Source: WHSW01 sp963705955 (GTDB lineage Bacteria; Actinomycetota; Thermoleophilia; Solirubrobacterales; 70-9). Taken from it: a stretch of DNA of 64,000 bases. The position numbers and the translations under genes were made by a program. Below are positions 33,632 to 42,706 of the stretch, piece after piece. The notes beneath the pieces were generated by a model. The model saw only the letters and a list, made by a program, of their open reading frames with translations. It searched no databases and was not told the origin of the DNA. Numbering within the stretch: the first letter of the stretch is position 1; each line of letters opens with the position of its first letter. The stretch lies in NCBI GenBank assembly GCA_963705955.1, contig CAVPLH010000010.1, positions 372,001 to 436,000 of the forward strand, in the 5' to 3' direction.

Positions 33632-34701
33632 ATGCGTGCCACGCGACGGCGTCGGTAACGAGCCTCTCGCGGCGACTTCGCAGCCAACCACCGCGACGAC
33701 CGCGCGAGCGCGTCGCGGCGCCTCGATCGGCGGGCTCGGGATCGCCGTGCCCCTCCAGGCCGTCTCCAATCTCCCGATCGCGGAGCGCCTCGGCGTCAGC
33801 GAGCGGTGGATCACCGAGCGGACCGGGGTGACCGAACGGCGCGTCGCCGCGGCCTCCGAGCGCCTCGTCGACTACGCCGCCGAGGCGGGCGGCCGGGCGC
33901 TCGCGGCGACCGGACTCGCCGCCCCGGAGATCGATCTCGTCCTCGTCGCGACGATGAGCCACGAAGAGCTGACGCCGAACGCGGCGCCGCTCGTCGCGAC
34001 GAGGCTCGGCGCCCACCGCGCCGGAGCGATCGACGTCGGTGCCGCCTGCTCCGGCTTCGTCTCGGCGCTCGCGCTCGCTGCCGCCCAGGTCGAGTCGGGC
34101 CGGGCGCGCAACGTGCTCGTCGTCGGCGCGGACCTGATGACGAGGATGATCGATCCGGACGACCGCTCCACCGCGGCTCTGTTCGGCGACGGCGCCGGGG
34201 CCGTGGTCGTCGGCGCAACCGATCACCACGACGGAATCGGCCCGGTCGTGCTCGGCGCCGACGGCGCCCGCGGCGACCTGGTCACGGCGGGACGGGCAGA
34301 GGGCATCTTGCGGATGAAGGGCCACGACACCTTCCGCCACGCGGTCGACCGCCTCTGCGAGATCACCGTCGAGGCCGCGGCGGCCACCGGGCGCACGCCG
34401 GGCGAGATCGACGTCTTCGCCTACCACCAGGCCAACGGCAGGATCCTGGCAGCGGTCCGTGAGCGGCTCGGGCTCGACCCGGCACGGGTGATCGACTGCG
34501 TCTCGCGCTTCGCCAACACCTCCGCGGCGACGATCCCGCTGGCGCTCGCGGAGCGCGCGCGACCAGGGGCTGCTCGAGCCCGGTTCTGCGGTACTCGCCG
34601 CGGCGTTCGGCGGCGGCCTGACCTGGGGCGCGACCGTGATCGAGTGGGGGGCTACCGAGCCGGTCCCGACGGGGCCGGATGCGAACGGGAGCGAAGGATG
34701 A
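33624..34701 (+). CDS. fabH: beta-ketoacyl-ACP synthase III, frameshifted
   Basis: Condenses an acyl-CoA primer with malonyl-ACP to start fatty acid synthesis. The catalytic triad is complete: Cys142 in VGAACSGFVSALA, His268 in AYHQANGR and Asn298 in RFANTSAATIPLALAE. Near 34551-34560 the frame breaks in a GCGCGCGC run, reading as one extra base. After repair the normal ending is DQGLLEPGSAVLAAAFGGG, then LTWGATVIEW. The repaired stop TGA (34699-34701) overlaps the fabG ATG, as at the neighbouring joints, so the break is probably a sequence error. About 30 extra residues precede the family start. Confidence 0.88.
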
Positions 34702-35447
34702 GCGCCGCGGAGCGTCAGATGAGTCACGACGGCTGCGCGATCGTCACCGGCGCCGCGCGCGGGATCGGGGCCGCAACCGCAACCGCCCTCGCCTCCGCGG
34801 GCCGACCCGTGCTGATCAACTACCGCAGCGACGCCGACGGCGCGGCGGCCCTGGTCGAGCGGATCGAGACCGCGGGCGGGCGTGCCCATGCCCACGCAGC
34901 GGACGTCACCGACCCCGATCAGGTCGAGGGTCTGTTCGCGGCCGCCGAGGCCGAGCTCGGGCCGGTTGCCGTGCTCGTCAACAACGCCGGCGTGCGGGCG
35001 GACGGCCTTGCGCCGCAGATCGGTCCCGATGACTGGAGCGCGGTGATCGACACAAACCTCTCTGCCGCGTTCCACACGACCCGGCGCGCCCTGCGCCCGA
35101 TGCTGCGCGCCCGTTTCGGACGGATCGTCAACATCGCCTCGATCGTCGGCATCCGCGCCAACGCCGGGCAGGCGAACTACGCCGCCGCGAAGGCGGGCCT
35201 GGTCGGGATGACGAAGACGATTGCGGTCGAGGTCGCGCGGCGCGGGATCACCGTGAACGCGGTCGCCCCCGGCCTGGTCGAGACCCGGCTCACCGAGGGG
35301 ATCGGAAACGGCCTGGTCGACGCGATCCCCGCCCGCCGGGTCGGGACCGCCGACGAGGTCGCCGCCTGTGTGCGCTTCCTCGCCTCAGAGGAAGCCGCCT
35401 ACGTGACCGGATCCGTGCTCACCGTCGACGGCGGCCTGAGCGCCTGA
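34698..35447 (+). CDS. fabG: 3-oxoacyl-ACP reductase
   Basis: A 249-residue short-chain dehydrogenase that reduces 3-ketoacyl-ACP with NADPH. Cofactor site IVTGAARGIGAATA, NNAG motif in VLVNNAGVRADG, catalytic Ser in NIASIVGIRANAG and Tyr-Lys in QANYAAAKAGLVGMTK, then VNAVAPGLVETRLT and the ending VTGSVLTVDGGLSA. The position between fabH and acpP fixes the role better than the sequence alone, since the family is broad. The ATG overlaps the repaired fabH stop. Confidence 0.95.
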   Translation: MSAAERQMSHDGCAIVTGAARGIGAATATALASAGRPVLINYRSDADGAAALVERIETAGGRAHAHAADVTDPDQVEGLFAAAEAELGPVAVLVNNAGVRADGLAPQIGPDDWSAVIDTNLSAAFHTTRRALRPMLRARFGRIVNIASIVGIRANAGQANYAAAKAGLVGMTKTIAVEVARRGITVNAVAPGLVETRLTEGIGNGLVDAIPARRVGTADEVAACVRFLASEEAAYVTGSVLTVDGGLSA

Positions 35448-35479
35448 GCACCCAGCAGCCCAGCAAACGAAAGGAACCC

Positions 35480-35728
35480 ATGCCAACCCAAGTAACCAGC
35501 GACACGGTCGAGAAGGTCATCACCGATGGCCTGGTCGAGGTCGGTGCCGAGCGCGAGGCGATCTCACGCTCCGCCACCTTCGAGGACCTCGACGTCGACT
35601 CGCTCGATCTCGTCGAGATCGCCCAGATCATCGAGGACGAGTTCGGGGTCGAGCTCGACGGCGACGCGGTCAAGGACGTGAAGACGGTCGGCGACGTGGT
35701 CGACCTGGTGGTCGCGCGCGGCTCATGA
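35480..35728 (+). CDS. acpP: acyl carrier protein
   Basis: An 82-residue acidic carrier protein. The phosphopantetheine attachment Ser41 lies in DVDSLDLVEIAQIIEDEFG, the family signature. It holds the growing acyl chain as a thioester for all other enzymes of this operon. The ATG has a good AAAGGA ribosome site, the only internal gene of the cluster with an independent strong site, which fits the need for large amounts of ACP. The stop overlaps the fabF start (ATGA). Confidence 0.96.
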   Translation: MPTQVTSDTVEKVITDGLVEVGAEREAISRSATFEDLDVDSLDLVEIAQIIEDEFGVELDGDAVKDVKTVGDVVDLVVARGS

Positions 35729-36987
35729 ACACGCTCGCCACCGAAAACGGGACCCGAACCGAGCCCGCCGAGCAGCGGGCCGATCGAGCGCATCGCCGGC
35801 GCGTCGTCGTCACCGGAGTCGGCGCGGTCACGCCTCTCGGCATCGGAGCGGAGACGCTCGTCGATCGCTGGAGCGCCGGTGACTGCGGGATCGACGAGGG
35901 CTTCGGCCGCTGCTCGGACTTCGAGCCGACCGATTTCCTCTCCCGCAAGGAGGCCCGGAGGGCCGACCGCTTCACCCAGCTCGCGCTGGTCGCGGGCGCG
36001 GAGGCGCTGGAGGGGGCCGGATGGGACGAGGAGATCCCGTTCGACCCGCAGCGGGTCGGTTGCGTCGTCGGGACAGGGATCGGCGGCCTCGGCTCGTTGG
36101 AAGAGCAGCAGAACGTGCTCCGCGACAAGGGCGCCAAGGCCGTCTCACCGCTGGCCGTGCCGCTGCTGATGGGCAATGCCGCTGCCGCGGCGATCGCGAT
36201 GCGCAGCGGGCTTCACGGTCCCTCGTTCGGGGTCATGTCGGCGTGCGCGGCCGGGGCGCACGCGATTGGACAAGCCGTGCGGATGATCGAGGCGGGCGAG
36301 GTCGACGCGATCGTCACCGGCGGCTCGGAGTCGGCGCTCTGCGGTGTCGCGATTGCCGCCTTCGCGGCGATGGGCGCGACGTCTCCGAGCGGCATCTCGC
36401 GACCTTTCGATGCCCGCCGCGACGGTTTCGTGATGGGTGAGGGCGCCGGCGTGCTCGTGCTCGAGGCGGCGGACGCGGCCGACGCCCGCGGGGCGCAGCC
36501 GGTCGGCGAACTGCTCGGGTACGCGGCGACGTCCGACGCCCACCACCTCACGGCTCCCGAGCCGTCGGGGCGCGACGCCGCCCGGGCGATCGAGCTGGCG
36601 CTCGAAGATGCGTCGGTCGATCCCGACGAGATCGACTACGTCAACGCGCACGGCACCTCGACCCCGCTCAACGATCGCACCGAGACCGAGGCGTTGAAGC
36701 TGGCGCTCGGCGGCGCCGCCGACGGGATCCCGGTCTCATCGACGAAGTCCGCGATCGGTCACCTGCTCGGAGCGGCCGGCGCGGTCGAGGCGATCGCCAC
36801 GATCGAGGCACTGCGCAGAGGCGTTGCTCCGCCGACCGTCGGCTGGGCGGAGCGCGACGAGGAGCTCGACCTCGACTACGTTCCGGGCGAGGCGCGGAAG
36901 CTCGATCGCAACGGCGATCGGCTGATCGCGATCTCGAACTCGTTCGGGTTCGGCGGCCACAACGCGGTCCTCTGCCTCGCCGCATGA
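35725..36987 (+). CDS. fabF: beta-ketoacyl-ACP synthase II
   Basis: A 420-residue condensing enzyme that elongates acyl-ACP with malonyl-ACP. Cys174 in VMSACAAGAHAIG is the acyl acceptor; the two His lie in NAHGTSTPLND and SAIGHLLGAAGAVEA. The ending SFGFGGHNAVL is typical. Compared with standard FabF, about 25 extra polar residues precede VVVTGVGAVTPLG. It overlaps acpP and the following carboxyltransferase gene by 4 nt each (ATGA), so expression is coupled. Confidence 0.95.
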   Translation: MNTLATENGTRTEPAEQRADRAHRRRVVVTGVGAVTPLGIGAETLVDRWSAGDCGIDEGFGRCSDFEPTDFLSRKEARRADRFTQLALVAGAEALEGAGWDEEIPFDPQRVGCVVGTGIGGLGSLEEQQNVLRDKGAKAVSPLAVPLLMGNAAAAAIAMRSGLHGPSFGVMSACAAGAHAIGQAVRMIEAGEVDAIVTGGSESALCGVAIAAFAAMGATSPSGISRPFDARRDGFVMGEGAGVLVLEAADAADARGAQPVGELLGYAATSDAHHLTAPEPSGRDAARAIELALEDASVDPDEIDYVNAHGTSTPLNDRTETEALKLALGGAADGIPVSSTKSAIGHLLGAAGAVEAIATIEALRRGVAPPTVGWAERDEELDLDYVPGEARKLDRNGDRLIAISNSFGFGGHNAVLCLAA

Positions 36988-38409
36988 CCGTCGTCGCGCT
37001 CAACGAGCGACAGCAGCGTCGCCGCCCCGGCGCAGAGGCTCGAGCTGCTCTGCGACCCGGGCAGCTTCGCGCCGGTGCGCTCCGGGGTCGTCTCGTCGAG
37101 ACTCGGCGCCCGGGCGGGACGCGGCGGCGACGGAGTCGTCGCCGGGGCGGGGCGGATCGGCGGCCGGCCGGTGTTCTGCTACGCGCAGGACCCGGGGTTC
37201 ATGGGCGGTTCGCTGGGCTCGGCGCACGCCGACTCGATCGTCCGCGTCATGCACCTCGCGGGAGAGGTGGGAGCCCCGGTGGTCGGCTTCGTCGAGTCCG
37301 GCGGCGCCCGGCTGCAGGAGGGCCACGACGCGCTCGCCGGCTACGGCCGGATCTTCAAGGCGAGCGTCGACCTCTCCCGGCTGGTCCCCCAGGTATCGAT
37401 CGTCACCGGGGTCTCGGCCGGCGGTGGCGCCTACTCTCCTGCGCTGACCGATTTCGTCGTCATGACCGAGGAGGCGCGGATGTTCCTCACCGGCCCGAAG
37501 ATCGTCGAAGCGGCGCTCGGCGAGCAGGTCTCGATGGAAGACCTCGGCGGCCCCGCGGTGCACTCACGAAACGGCGTCTGCCAGCTCGTCGCACCCGGCG
37601 AGCGCGAGGCCGTGGAGGCGGCGCGAGAGTTGCTCGGGATGTTGCCATCGCGACTCGGCGGAGCCGAGCCGGGGCCGCTCACCCTGCCGCAGCCTGCGGG
37701 AGACGACGACCCGTCGGCGACGGTGCCGGCCGAGGCGAGACGGATCTATGACGTCCGCGACGTGATCGGCGCGCTCGCCGACGGCGGCGAGCTGCTCGAG
37801 CTCTGCGAGGGCTGGGCCCGGAACATGGTCACCGCGCTGACACGGATCGAGGGGCGCCCGGTGGGTGTCGTCGCGAACCAGCCCCGCCGCCTCGGCGGCG
37901 TGATCGACGCCGCCGCCTCCGAGAAGGCGGCGCTCTTCGTCGACAGCTGCGATCGCCTCGGGCTGCCGCTGGTCGTGCTCGTCGACACCCCGGGTTTCAT
38001 GCCCGGAAGCGGACAGGAGCGCGCCGGGGTGATCCGCCACGGCGCCTCGTTGCTGCGCGCCTTCGCCGGCGCCCGGGTCCCGAAGCTCACCGTCGTCCTG
38101 CGGAAGGCATACGGCGGCGCCGTGATCACGATGAACTCGAAGGATCTCGGTGCCGACCTCAGCTTCGCCTGGCCCGGCGCCGAGATCGGGATCATGGCCG
38201 CACGCCAAGCCGTGGGGATCGTCCATCGCAGACGGTTGGGCGACGCCGACGATCCGGGTGCTGCGCTGGTCGAGCTCGAGGCGGAATACGCGGCCGAGCA
38301 CCTCAACGCCGAGGCCGCCGCCGCCGCCGGATTCGTCGACGAGGTCATCACCCCGACCGAGACCCGGGACCGGCTCGTCTGGGCGCTGGGGACGCTCGAG
38401 CGGCGATGA
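36984..38409 (+). CDS. acyl-CoA carboxylase carboxyltransferase subunit, frameshifted near start
   Basis: A protein of about 474 residues of the PccB/AccD fused carboxyltransferase type, which moves CO2 from biotin to acetyl- or propionyl-CoA. N-half: FVESGGARLQEG, SIVTGVSAGGGAYSPALTDF. C-half: RRLGGVIDAAASEKAALFVD, VLVDTPGFMPGSGQER, KAYGGAVITMNSK. The natural ATG (36984) overlaps the fabF stop, but the conserved body (AQRLELLCDPGSF onward) is one frame later. The break, between about 36990 and 37030, reads as one extra base. Otherwise translation would have to start at GTG 37075 and lose about 30 residues. No biotin carboxylase gene is in the window. Confidence 0.85.
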
Positions 38410-39104
38410 GCCTGAGCCCCGACCCATACCAGCGGATCGCCGACGTGATCGGCAGTCACCACGGCCCGGAGGCCCGCCGCGACCAGCTCTCCCTCTACGT
38501 CGCGATCGGCGACAGCTTCACCGCCGGCACCGGCTCCCCGCCGGGCGAGGCGTGGCCGGATCGTCTCGCGAGCGCGCTGCGGCTGCGCAACCCGTCGCTC
38601 GCGTTCCGCAACCTCGCGGTCGAGGGCGCGACCAGCGCCGAGGTCATCGACCAGCTCGGCGAGGCGATCGAGCTCGAGCCCGACCTCGTGACCCTGGTCT
38701 GCGGCGCCAATGACGTCCTGCGCTCGACCCGCCCCGACGTTCCCGGCTACGCGCGGCGGCTGGCGGCGATGGTGCGCCGTCTCCGCGACGCCGACCCGTC
38801 GCTGCGGATCGTCACCGCCACGGCCCCGGACCGGTGGGACTTCCTCGAGCTCGGCCCGCGGACGCGGGCCCGGGTCGAGGACGGGATCGAGAGGCTCAAC
38901 CGCGCCACTCGCGAGGTCGCCCGCTCGCACGGGATCGCCTGTCTCGAGGTGGCGTCCCATCCGGGGCTCTCAGAGCCGGAGAACTTCAGCGCCGACGGCC
39001 TGCACCCCTCGGCGCTCGGACACGAGCGCGCCGCGCGCGGATTCGCAGCGCTGATGCGCGAGAACGGGATCGAGATCGGCGAGCCGAGAGGAGCGAAGCG
39101 ATGA
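38406..39104 (+). CDS. SGNH/GDSL hydrolase inside the fab operon
   Basis: A 232-residue SGNH hydrolase. Block I is VAIGDSFTAGTGSPPG with the nucleophile Ser, block II NLAVEGATSAEV (Gly), block III VTLVCGANDVLRS (Asn), and block V ADGLHPSALGHE with Asp and His. No signal peptide, so it is cytoplasmic. Both ends overlap neighbouring genes by 4 nt (ATGA). The context suggests an acyl-ACP or acyl-CoA thioesterase, like the TesA-type SGNH enzymes, releasing chains from the synthase, or an acyl transferase; neither is proven by sequence. Confidence 0.9.
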   Translation: MSLSPDPYQRIADVIGSHHGPEARRDQLSLYVAIGDSFTAGTGSPPGEAWPDRLASALRLRNPSLAFRNLAVEGATSAEVIDQLGEAIELEPDLVTLVCGANDVLRSTRPDVPGYARRLAAMVRRLRDADPSLRIVTATAPDRWDFLELGPRTRARVEDGIERLNRATREVARSHGIACLEVASHPGLSEPENFSADGLHPSALGHERAARGFAALMRENGIEIGEPRGAKR

Positions 39105-39622
39105 GCGACAACGGAGACGAGGCACGTCAGCCGGACGATGGCCCGCGGATCGGCGCGGAGGCGGTGTCGCGGGGCCGCACGATCACCGAGGCCGACGTGG
39201 TTTCGTTCGCCGCCCTGACCGGGGACTGGCATCCTCAGCACGCCGACGCCGAATGGGCTTCGCGTAGCCGCTTCGGGGGGCGGGTGGCGCACGGGATGCT
39301 GGTGCTCTCCTGCGCGGTCGGCCTGGTCGACTTCGATCCCGAACGGGTCGTCGCGCTGCGCGGACTCGATTCGGCGACCTTCAAGCGGCCGGTGATGATC
39401 GGCGACACGATCCGGGTCCGCTCACGGGTCGAGGCCGCGAGGCCGCTCGACGACGAGCACCTGCTGGTCGCCTTCGGCTGGCGGGTCGAAAACCAGGACG
39501 AGAAGCTGGTTGCGCGGGCTCGGGTCGAGGCGCTGTGGCGCCGCGACCCGGAGGACGACGACGCTCGCCGCGACGGCGAGCGCGCCACCGACGATCTCTA
39601 CGGCGACCTGGTGCTGCTGTGA
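39101..39622 (+). CDS. MaoC-like (R)-hydroxyacyl dehydratase
   Basis: A 173-residue hotdog-fold protein. The hydratase motif reads FAALTGDWHPQHAD, with the catalytic Asp and His in place; the usual Asn of GDxNPxH is His here. RVAHGMLVLSCAVGLVD is the conserved helix after it. No FabZ/FabA homolog is in the operon, so this protein probably removes water from 3-hydroxyacyl-ACP, as HadAB does in mycobacterial FAS-II. Both ends overlap the neighbours (ATGA and GTGA). Unlike HadAB there is one gene, so a homodimer is likely. Confidence 0.9.
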   Translation: MSDNGDEARQPDDGPRIGAEAVSRGRTITEADVVSFAALTGDWHPQHADAEWASRSRFGGRVAHGMLVLSCAVGLVDFDPERVVALRGLDSATFKRPVMIGDTIRVRSRVEAARPLDDEHLLVAFGWRVENQDEKLVARARVEALWRRDPEDDDARRDGERATDDLYGDLVLL

Positions 39623-40464
39623 TCCTCGAGGGCAAGCGACTGGTCGTAACCGGGGTCGTCAACCGGCACTCGATCGCCTACGCGATCGCCGAGGGCGCGC
39701 TCGAGCACGGTGCCGAGGTCGTGCTGACGAGCTTCGGCCGCATGCGCCGGATGACCGAGCGCGCCGCGAAGCGGCTGCCGACCGAGCCCGACGTGCTCGA
39801 GCTCGACATCAACGAAGACCAGGACCTGGCCGAGCTCTCGACCGAGCTCGGCCGGCGCTGGGACCGGGTCGACGGCGCCGTCCACGCGATCGCCTTCGCC
39901 CCTCCCGACGCGCTCGGCGGCAACTTCCTCGCGGCGCCGCGCGAGAGCGCCCGCATGGCCTTCGAGACCAGCGCCTACTCTCTGAAGGCGCTCGCGGGCG
40001 CAGTCGAGCCGTTGATGGGTACCTCGAACGGCAGCGGTCCCGCCCGCGGCAGCATCGTCGGGCTCGACTTCGACGCCTCGGTGGCGTGGCCGGCGTACGA
40101 CTGGATGGGCGTCGCGAAGGCGGCGCTCGAGTCGGTTTCGCGCTACCTGGCCCGCGACCTCGGGCCGCGCGGGATTCGGGTCAACCTGATCTCGGCGGGC
40201 CCGCTATCGACGCCGGCCGCGTCGGGGATCCCGGGATTCGAGGACCTGGCGTCGGGCTGGTCCGCCGGGGCGCCGCTGGGCTGGGATCGTGACGACGCCC
40301 GCCCGGTGGCCGACGCTGCGCTGTTCCTGCTCTCCGACCTCTCGCGGGCGATCAGCGGCGAGATCATCCATGCCGACGGTGGCTTACACGCGATCGGCGC
40401 CGCCTCGCCCGCGACACCGATCGCGGCGGGCGTCGCAGAACGCGGCTCGTCCGGCGACGACTGA
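39619..40464 (+). CDS. fabI: enoyl-ACP reductase, InhA-like
   Basis: A 281-residue short-chain dehydrogenase that reduces enoyl-ACP in the last step of each elongation round. Cofactor site RLVVTGVVNRHSIAYAIAEGA; after it FDASVAWPAYDWMGVAKAALESVSR holds the Tyr and Lys of the YxxMxxxK site, and RVNLISAGPLSTPAAS follows. The WPAYDWMGVAK and SAGPLST segments are closer to mycobacterial InhA than to E. coli FabI. GTG 39619 overlaps the MaoC gene stop. About 20 Ala/Ser/Gly-rich residues extend the C-terminus. It is the last gene of the operon. Confidence 0.92.
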   Translation: MILEGKRLVVTGVVNRHSIAYAIAEGALEHGAEVVLTSFGRMRRMTERAAKRLPTEPDVLELDINEDQDLAELSTELGRRWDRVDGAVHAIAFAPPDALGGNFLAAPRESARMAFETSAYSLKALAGAVEPLMGTSNGSGPARGSIVGLDFDASVAWPAYDWMGVAKAALESVSRYLARDLGPRGIRVNLISAGPLSTPAASGIPGFEDLASGWSAGAPLGWDRDDARPVADAALFLLSDLSRAISGEIIHADGGLHAIGAASPATPIAAGVAERGSSGDD

Positions 40465-40511
40465 GTCGCCGGCGCGTCGGGACGGGCGGTCGGCCCTGGC
40501 GTGCGCGATGC

Positions 40512-40718
40512 CTACTTGCCGGTGAGCCGGAAGTAGCCGGTGTTCTCCTCGTCGTCGCGGACCTTCTCGAGCCGGCCCGCTTGGCGGGCCTCTCGGAACC
40601 CGGGCTTGATCTCGGTCTTGTCGACCCCGAGCTGGTCGGCGAGATCGCCACGACTGAACTCCTCTTGGCCCAGCTCTTGGGCTGCGCTCACGATCTGATC
40701 TGCGGTAACGCGAGCCAT
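40512..40718 (-). CDS. small winged-helix-like protein
   Basis: A 68-residue basic-acidic protein, MARVTADQIVSAAQELGQEEF, then SRGDLADQLGVDKTEIKPGFREARQAGRLEKV and a short hairpin NTGYFRLTGK. Helix-turn-helix spacing followed by a two-strand wing suggests a small DNA-binding protein. ATG 40718 lies just after GGAGGAG; a GTG at 40727 in frame is an alternative start. It is convergent with fabI, and the cyclase-like gene at 40748 is upstream in the same direction, 29 bp away. Confidence 0.65.
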   Translation of the reverse strand: MARVTADQIVSAAQELGQEEFSRGDLADQLGVDKTEIKPGFREARQAGRLEKVRDDEENTGYFRLTGK

Positions 40719-40747
40719 CTCCTCCACCTTTCTTGGTTGCCTGAGCC

Positions 40748-41191
40748 TCAGCCTTCGACGAAGCGCTTCAGCTTGTCCGGCATGGTTTCGACCAGTTGGC
40801 CCCGCAGTACCCCGACCAAGGGACCTCTTATCACCATACCCAGCACGCGGCCGAGATCGACCTTGAGCCAGTAGGTCGCCTTGGTGCGGCCCCCGCCCAG
40901 GTCCTCGAGCTCCCAGCTGCCGTCGACCGACTTCAGGTCTCCCTGCTCCTGCGTCCAGCTGATCCCGGTGGGATCGTCGTAGCCGAACCGCAAGGTCGAC
41001 GAGAGTCGGCGAACCTTGGCGTCGGTCTCGGTGCGAACCAGGACCTGCTCGTCGTCAGCGTTTCGCTCGAGGCATTCGGCGACCTTGATCTCGGGCTGCC
41101 AGCGGGTCGACCCCTCAACGTCCGCGGCGACCGCGAACACCTCCTCGATCGGTGCATCGATCTCGACGCTGGCCGAGCCCTCGATTGCCAT
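40748..41191 (-). CDS. SRPBCC (polyketide cyclase / START-like) protein
   Basis: A 147-residue protein of the SRPBCC fold: MAIEGSASVEIDAPIEEVFAVAADVEGSTRWQPEI is the first strand and two helices lining a hydrophobic cavity, EQGDLKSVDGSWELEDLGGGRTKATYWLKVDLG follows, and the C-terminal helix VIRGPLVGVLRGQLVETMPDKLKRFVEG closes the pocket. Likely binds a lipid or polyketide-like ligand. It may be co-transcribed with the small gene downstream and lies 17 bp after the M23 peptidase gene. Confidence 0.85.
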   Translation of the reverse strand: MAIEGSASVEIDAPIEEVFAVAADVEGSTRWQPEIKVAECLERNADDEQVLVRTETDAKVRRLSSTLRFGYDDPTGISWTQEQGDLKSVDGSWELEDLGGGRTKATYWLKVDLGRVLGMVIRGPLVGVLRGQLVETMPDKLKRFVEG

Positions 41192-41208
41192 TGGCCGACC
41201 CTACCCGG

Positions 41209-42390
41209 TCAGGGCAGGTAGGCCATCGGGTCGGTGACCTGTCCGTTGATCCGGACCTCGAAGTGCAGGTGGGGCCCGAAGCAGTAGCCGGTGCAGTCGC
41301 TGTAGCCGATCACCTGCCCCTGGGAGACCTTCTGGCCCTGTGAGACGGCGAAGGTCGACTGGTGCGCGTAGCAGCTCGAGATCCCGCCACCGTGGTCGAT
41401 GCAGGTGTAGTTGCCGTATCCGCCACTCGTCGCCTCGGACTGGGTGAAGAGCACGACACCGTTGGCGGCCGCATGGATCGCCGTCCCGCTCGGCACCGAG
41501 ATGTCGATGCCCGGGTGGTTCTCATAGCCGCCGTTGATGGTCCGCGGCCCGAACGGCGATACGACCGGCCCGTTGACCGGCCAGATGAAGCCGGCCGAGC
41601 TCTCGCCCTGGAAGGGACCGGCCGGGGCCGCCGGTAGGCCCGCAGCCGCCTGCGCGGCGGCGACCTGGGCGGCGATCCGGTCCTGGATCTTCGAGACGTC
41701 GCCCTCGAGCTCCTTCTCGGTGCTCTGCGCCGAGTCGAGCGCGTCCTGGCGCTGGGCGCGGGCGGCGTCGAGCTGGTTCTGGCGGCTCTCGAGCTCCGAC
41801 CGGGTCCGCGCCAGCTCGGCCTTGCGGGCGGCGATCTCGTTGCGCTCGGCCGTGACCCGCTTCACGGTCGTGATCATGTCGTTGCGCAGCCCGCGGACCC
41901 GGCCGACGACCTCGGAGTCCTGGTCCTCGACGCGGCGCAGGTACTCGTAGCGGCTGACCAGGTCGTCGAACCCGTTCGCGTCCAGGATCACCGTGAGGAT
42001 GTCGGGCTCGCCCGTTCGGTAGATGCCGACGAGCCGGTTGCGAAGCACGTTCAGCGAGCGCCGGAGGTGGTTGCGCAGCACGTCGAGGCGGTTGCGGTCC
42101 CTGCGCAGCTCGGCCTGCTTGCGGTCGAGCTCTTGCTGGACGATCGCCTCGCGATTGGCCAGCACGCTGATCTGCCCGATCAGCGTGTCGATCCGCTCCC
42201 CGAAGCGCTGGATCGTGGTCGAGAGCACGCCCTCTCTCTGCTTGACCTGACCGAGCCGCTCCTTCTTCTGCTGCAGCTGGGTCTGCAGGTCCTGGGCGGA
42301 GGCGCCCGCCGCGAGGGCCAGGAACGCGACCGCGACGATCGCCACGAGGCGGTGCCCACGGGGCCTCTTGTGACTGCGCTCGGATTCCAT
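41209..42390 (-). CDS. M23 peptidase with coiled coil (EnvC/NlpD-like)
   Basis: A 393-residue exported protein: basic start, signal helix LVAIVAVAFLALAAGASA, then a long coiled coil (about 35-250, rich in Gln, Glu, Arg and Leu heptads) and a C-terminal M23 domain. Zn ligands: the His in ENHPGIDISVPSGT with its Asp, and the HLHFEV motif in FGPHLHFEVRINGQ; the additional His is in CYAHQSTF. It cuts peptidoglycan or activates amidases during division. A 316-bp leader holds a candidate c-di-AMP riboswitch, which in actinobacteria commonly precedes such cell-wall hydrolase genes. Confidence 0.92.
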   Translation of the reverse strand: MESERSHKRPRGHRLVAIVAVAFLALAAGASAQDLQTQLQQKKERLGQVKQREGVLSTTIQRFGERIDTLIGQISVLANREAIVQQELDRKQAELRRDRNRLDVLRNHLRRSLNVLRNRLVGIYRTGEPDILTVILDANGFDDLVSRYEYLRRVEDQDSEVVGRVRGLRNDMITTVKRVTAERNEIAARKAELARTRSELESRQNQLDAARAQRQDALDSAQSTEKELEGDVSKIQDRIAAQVAAAQAAAGLPAAPAGPFQGESSAGFIWPVNGPVVSPFGPRTINGGYENHPGIDISVPSGTAIHAAANGVVLFTQSEATSGGYGNYTCIDHGGGISSCYAHQSTFAVSQGQKVSQGQVIGYSDCTGYCFGPHLHFEVRINGQVTDPMAYLP

Positions 42391-42429
42391 GTTCGGGTAC
42401 GCGGACGCGGGCGCGGCCCGCGCCGGTGC

Positions 42430-42575
42430 GTGCGATCACAAGGGTGACCTCCGGCCGCCGATTCGGCGCCACGGGGTCCGTCCATGCACAACGAATTGCC
42501 GCCCCGGCTCGCCGAAGTCTGGCTCACCGGCCTCCCCGAGGCGTCCCGAAACGCCTGATCAGCGACCGGTAGACG
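42430..42575 (-). promoter_or_regulatory. candidate ydaO-type c-di-AMP riboswitch
   Basis: Read on the minus strand, the leader of the M23 peptidase gene shows in order TCGCTGATCAGGCG, a perfect hairpin AGGCGT-TTCGGG-ACGCCT (42539-42556), CGGGGAGGCCGGTGAGCC, GCGAGCCGGGGCGGCAA and GTGGCGCCGAATC. These resemble the ordered blocks CGCUNA, GGGGAACCGG, GGGGCGA and the GAAUC ending of the ydaO/c-di-AMP class as I recall it. Position and gene type also fit. The match is by eye, so confidence is moderate. Confidence 0.5.
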
Positions 42576-42706
42576 CCGAATGCGGGCTTCGGCGAATAGC
42601 AACGCCCGGGATGGTCGCATCCATCGCAGGGGGCCGCGCGCCGTCGCCGCTCCCGGCGTGTCAGAATTCCTGATCTTGTTCATCAACAATATGAGGAAGT
42701 GGTGAC

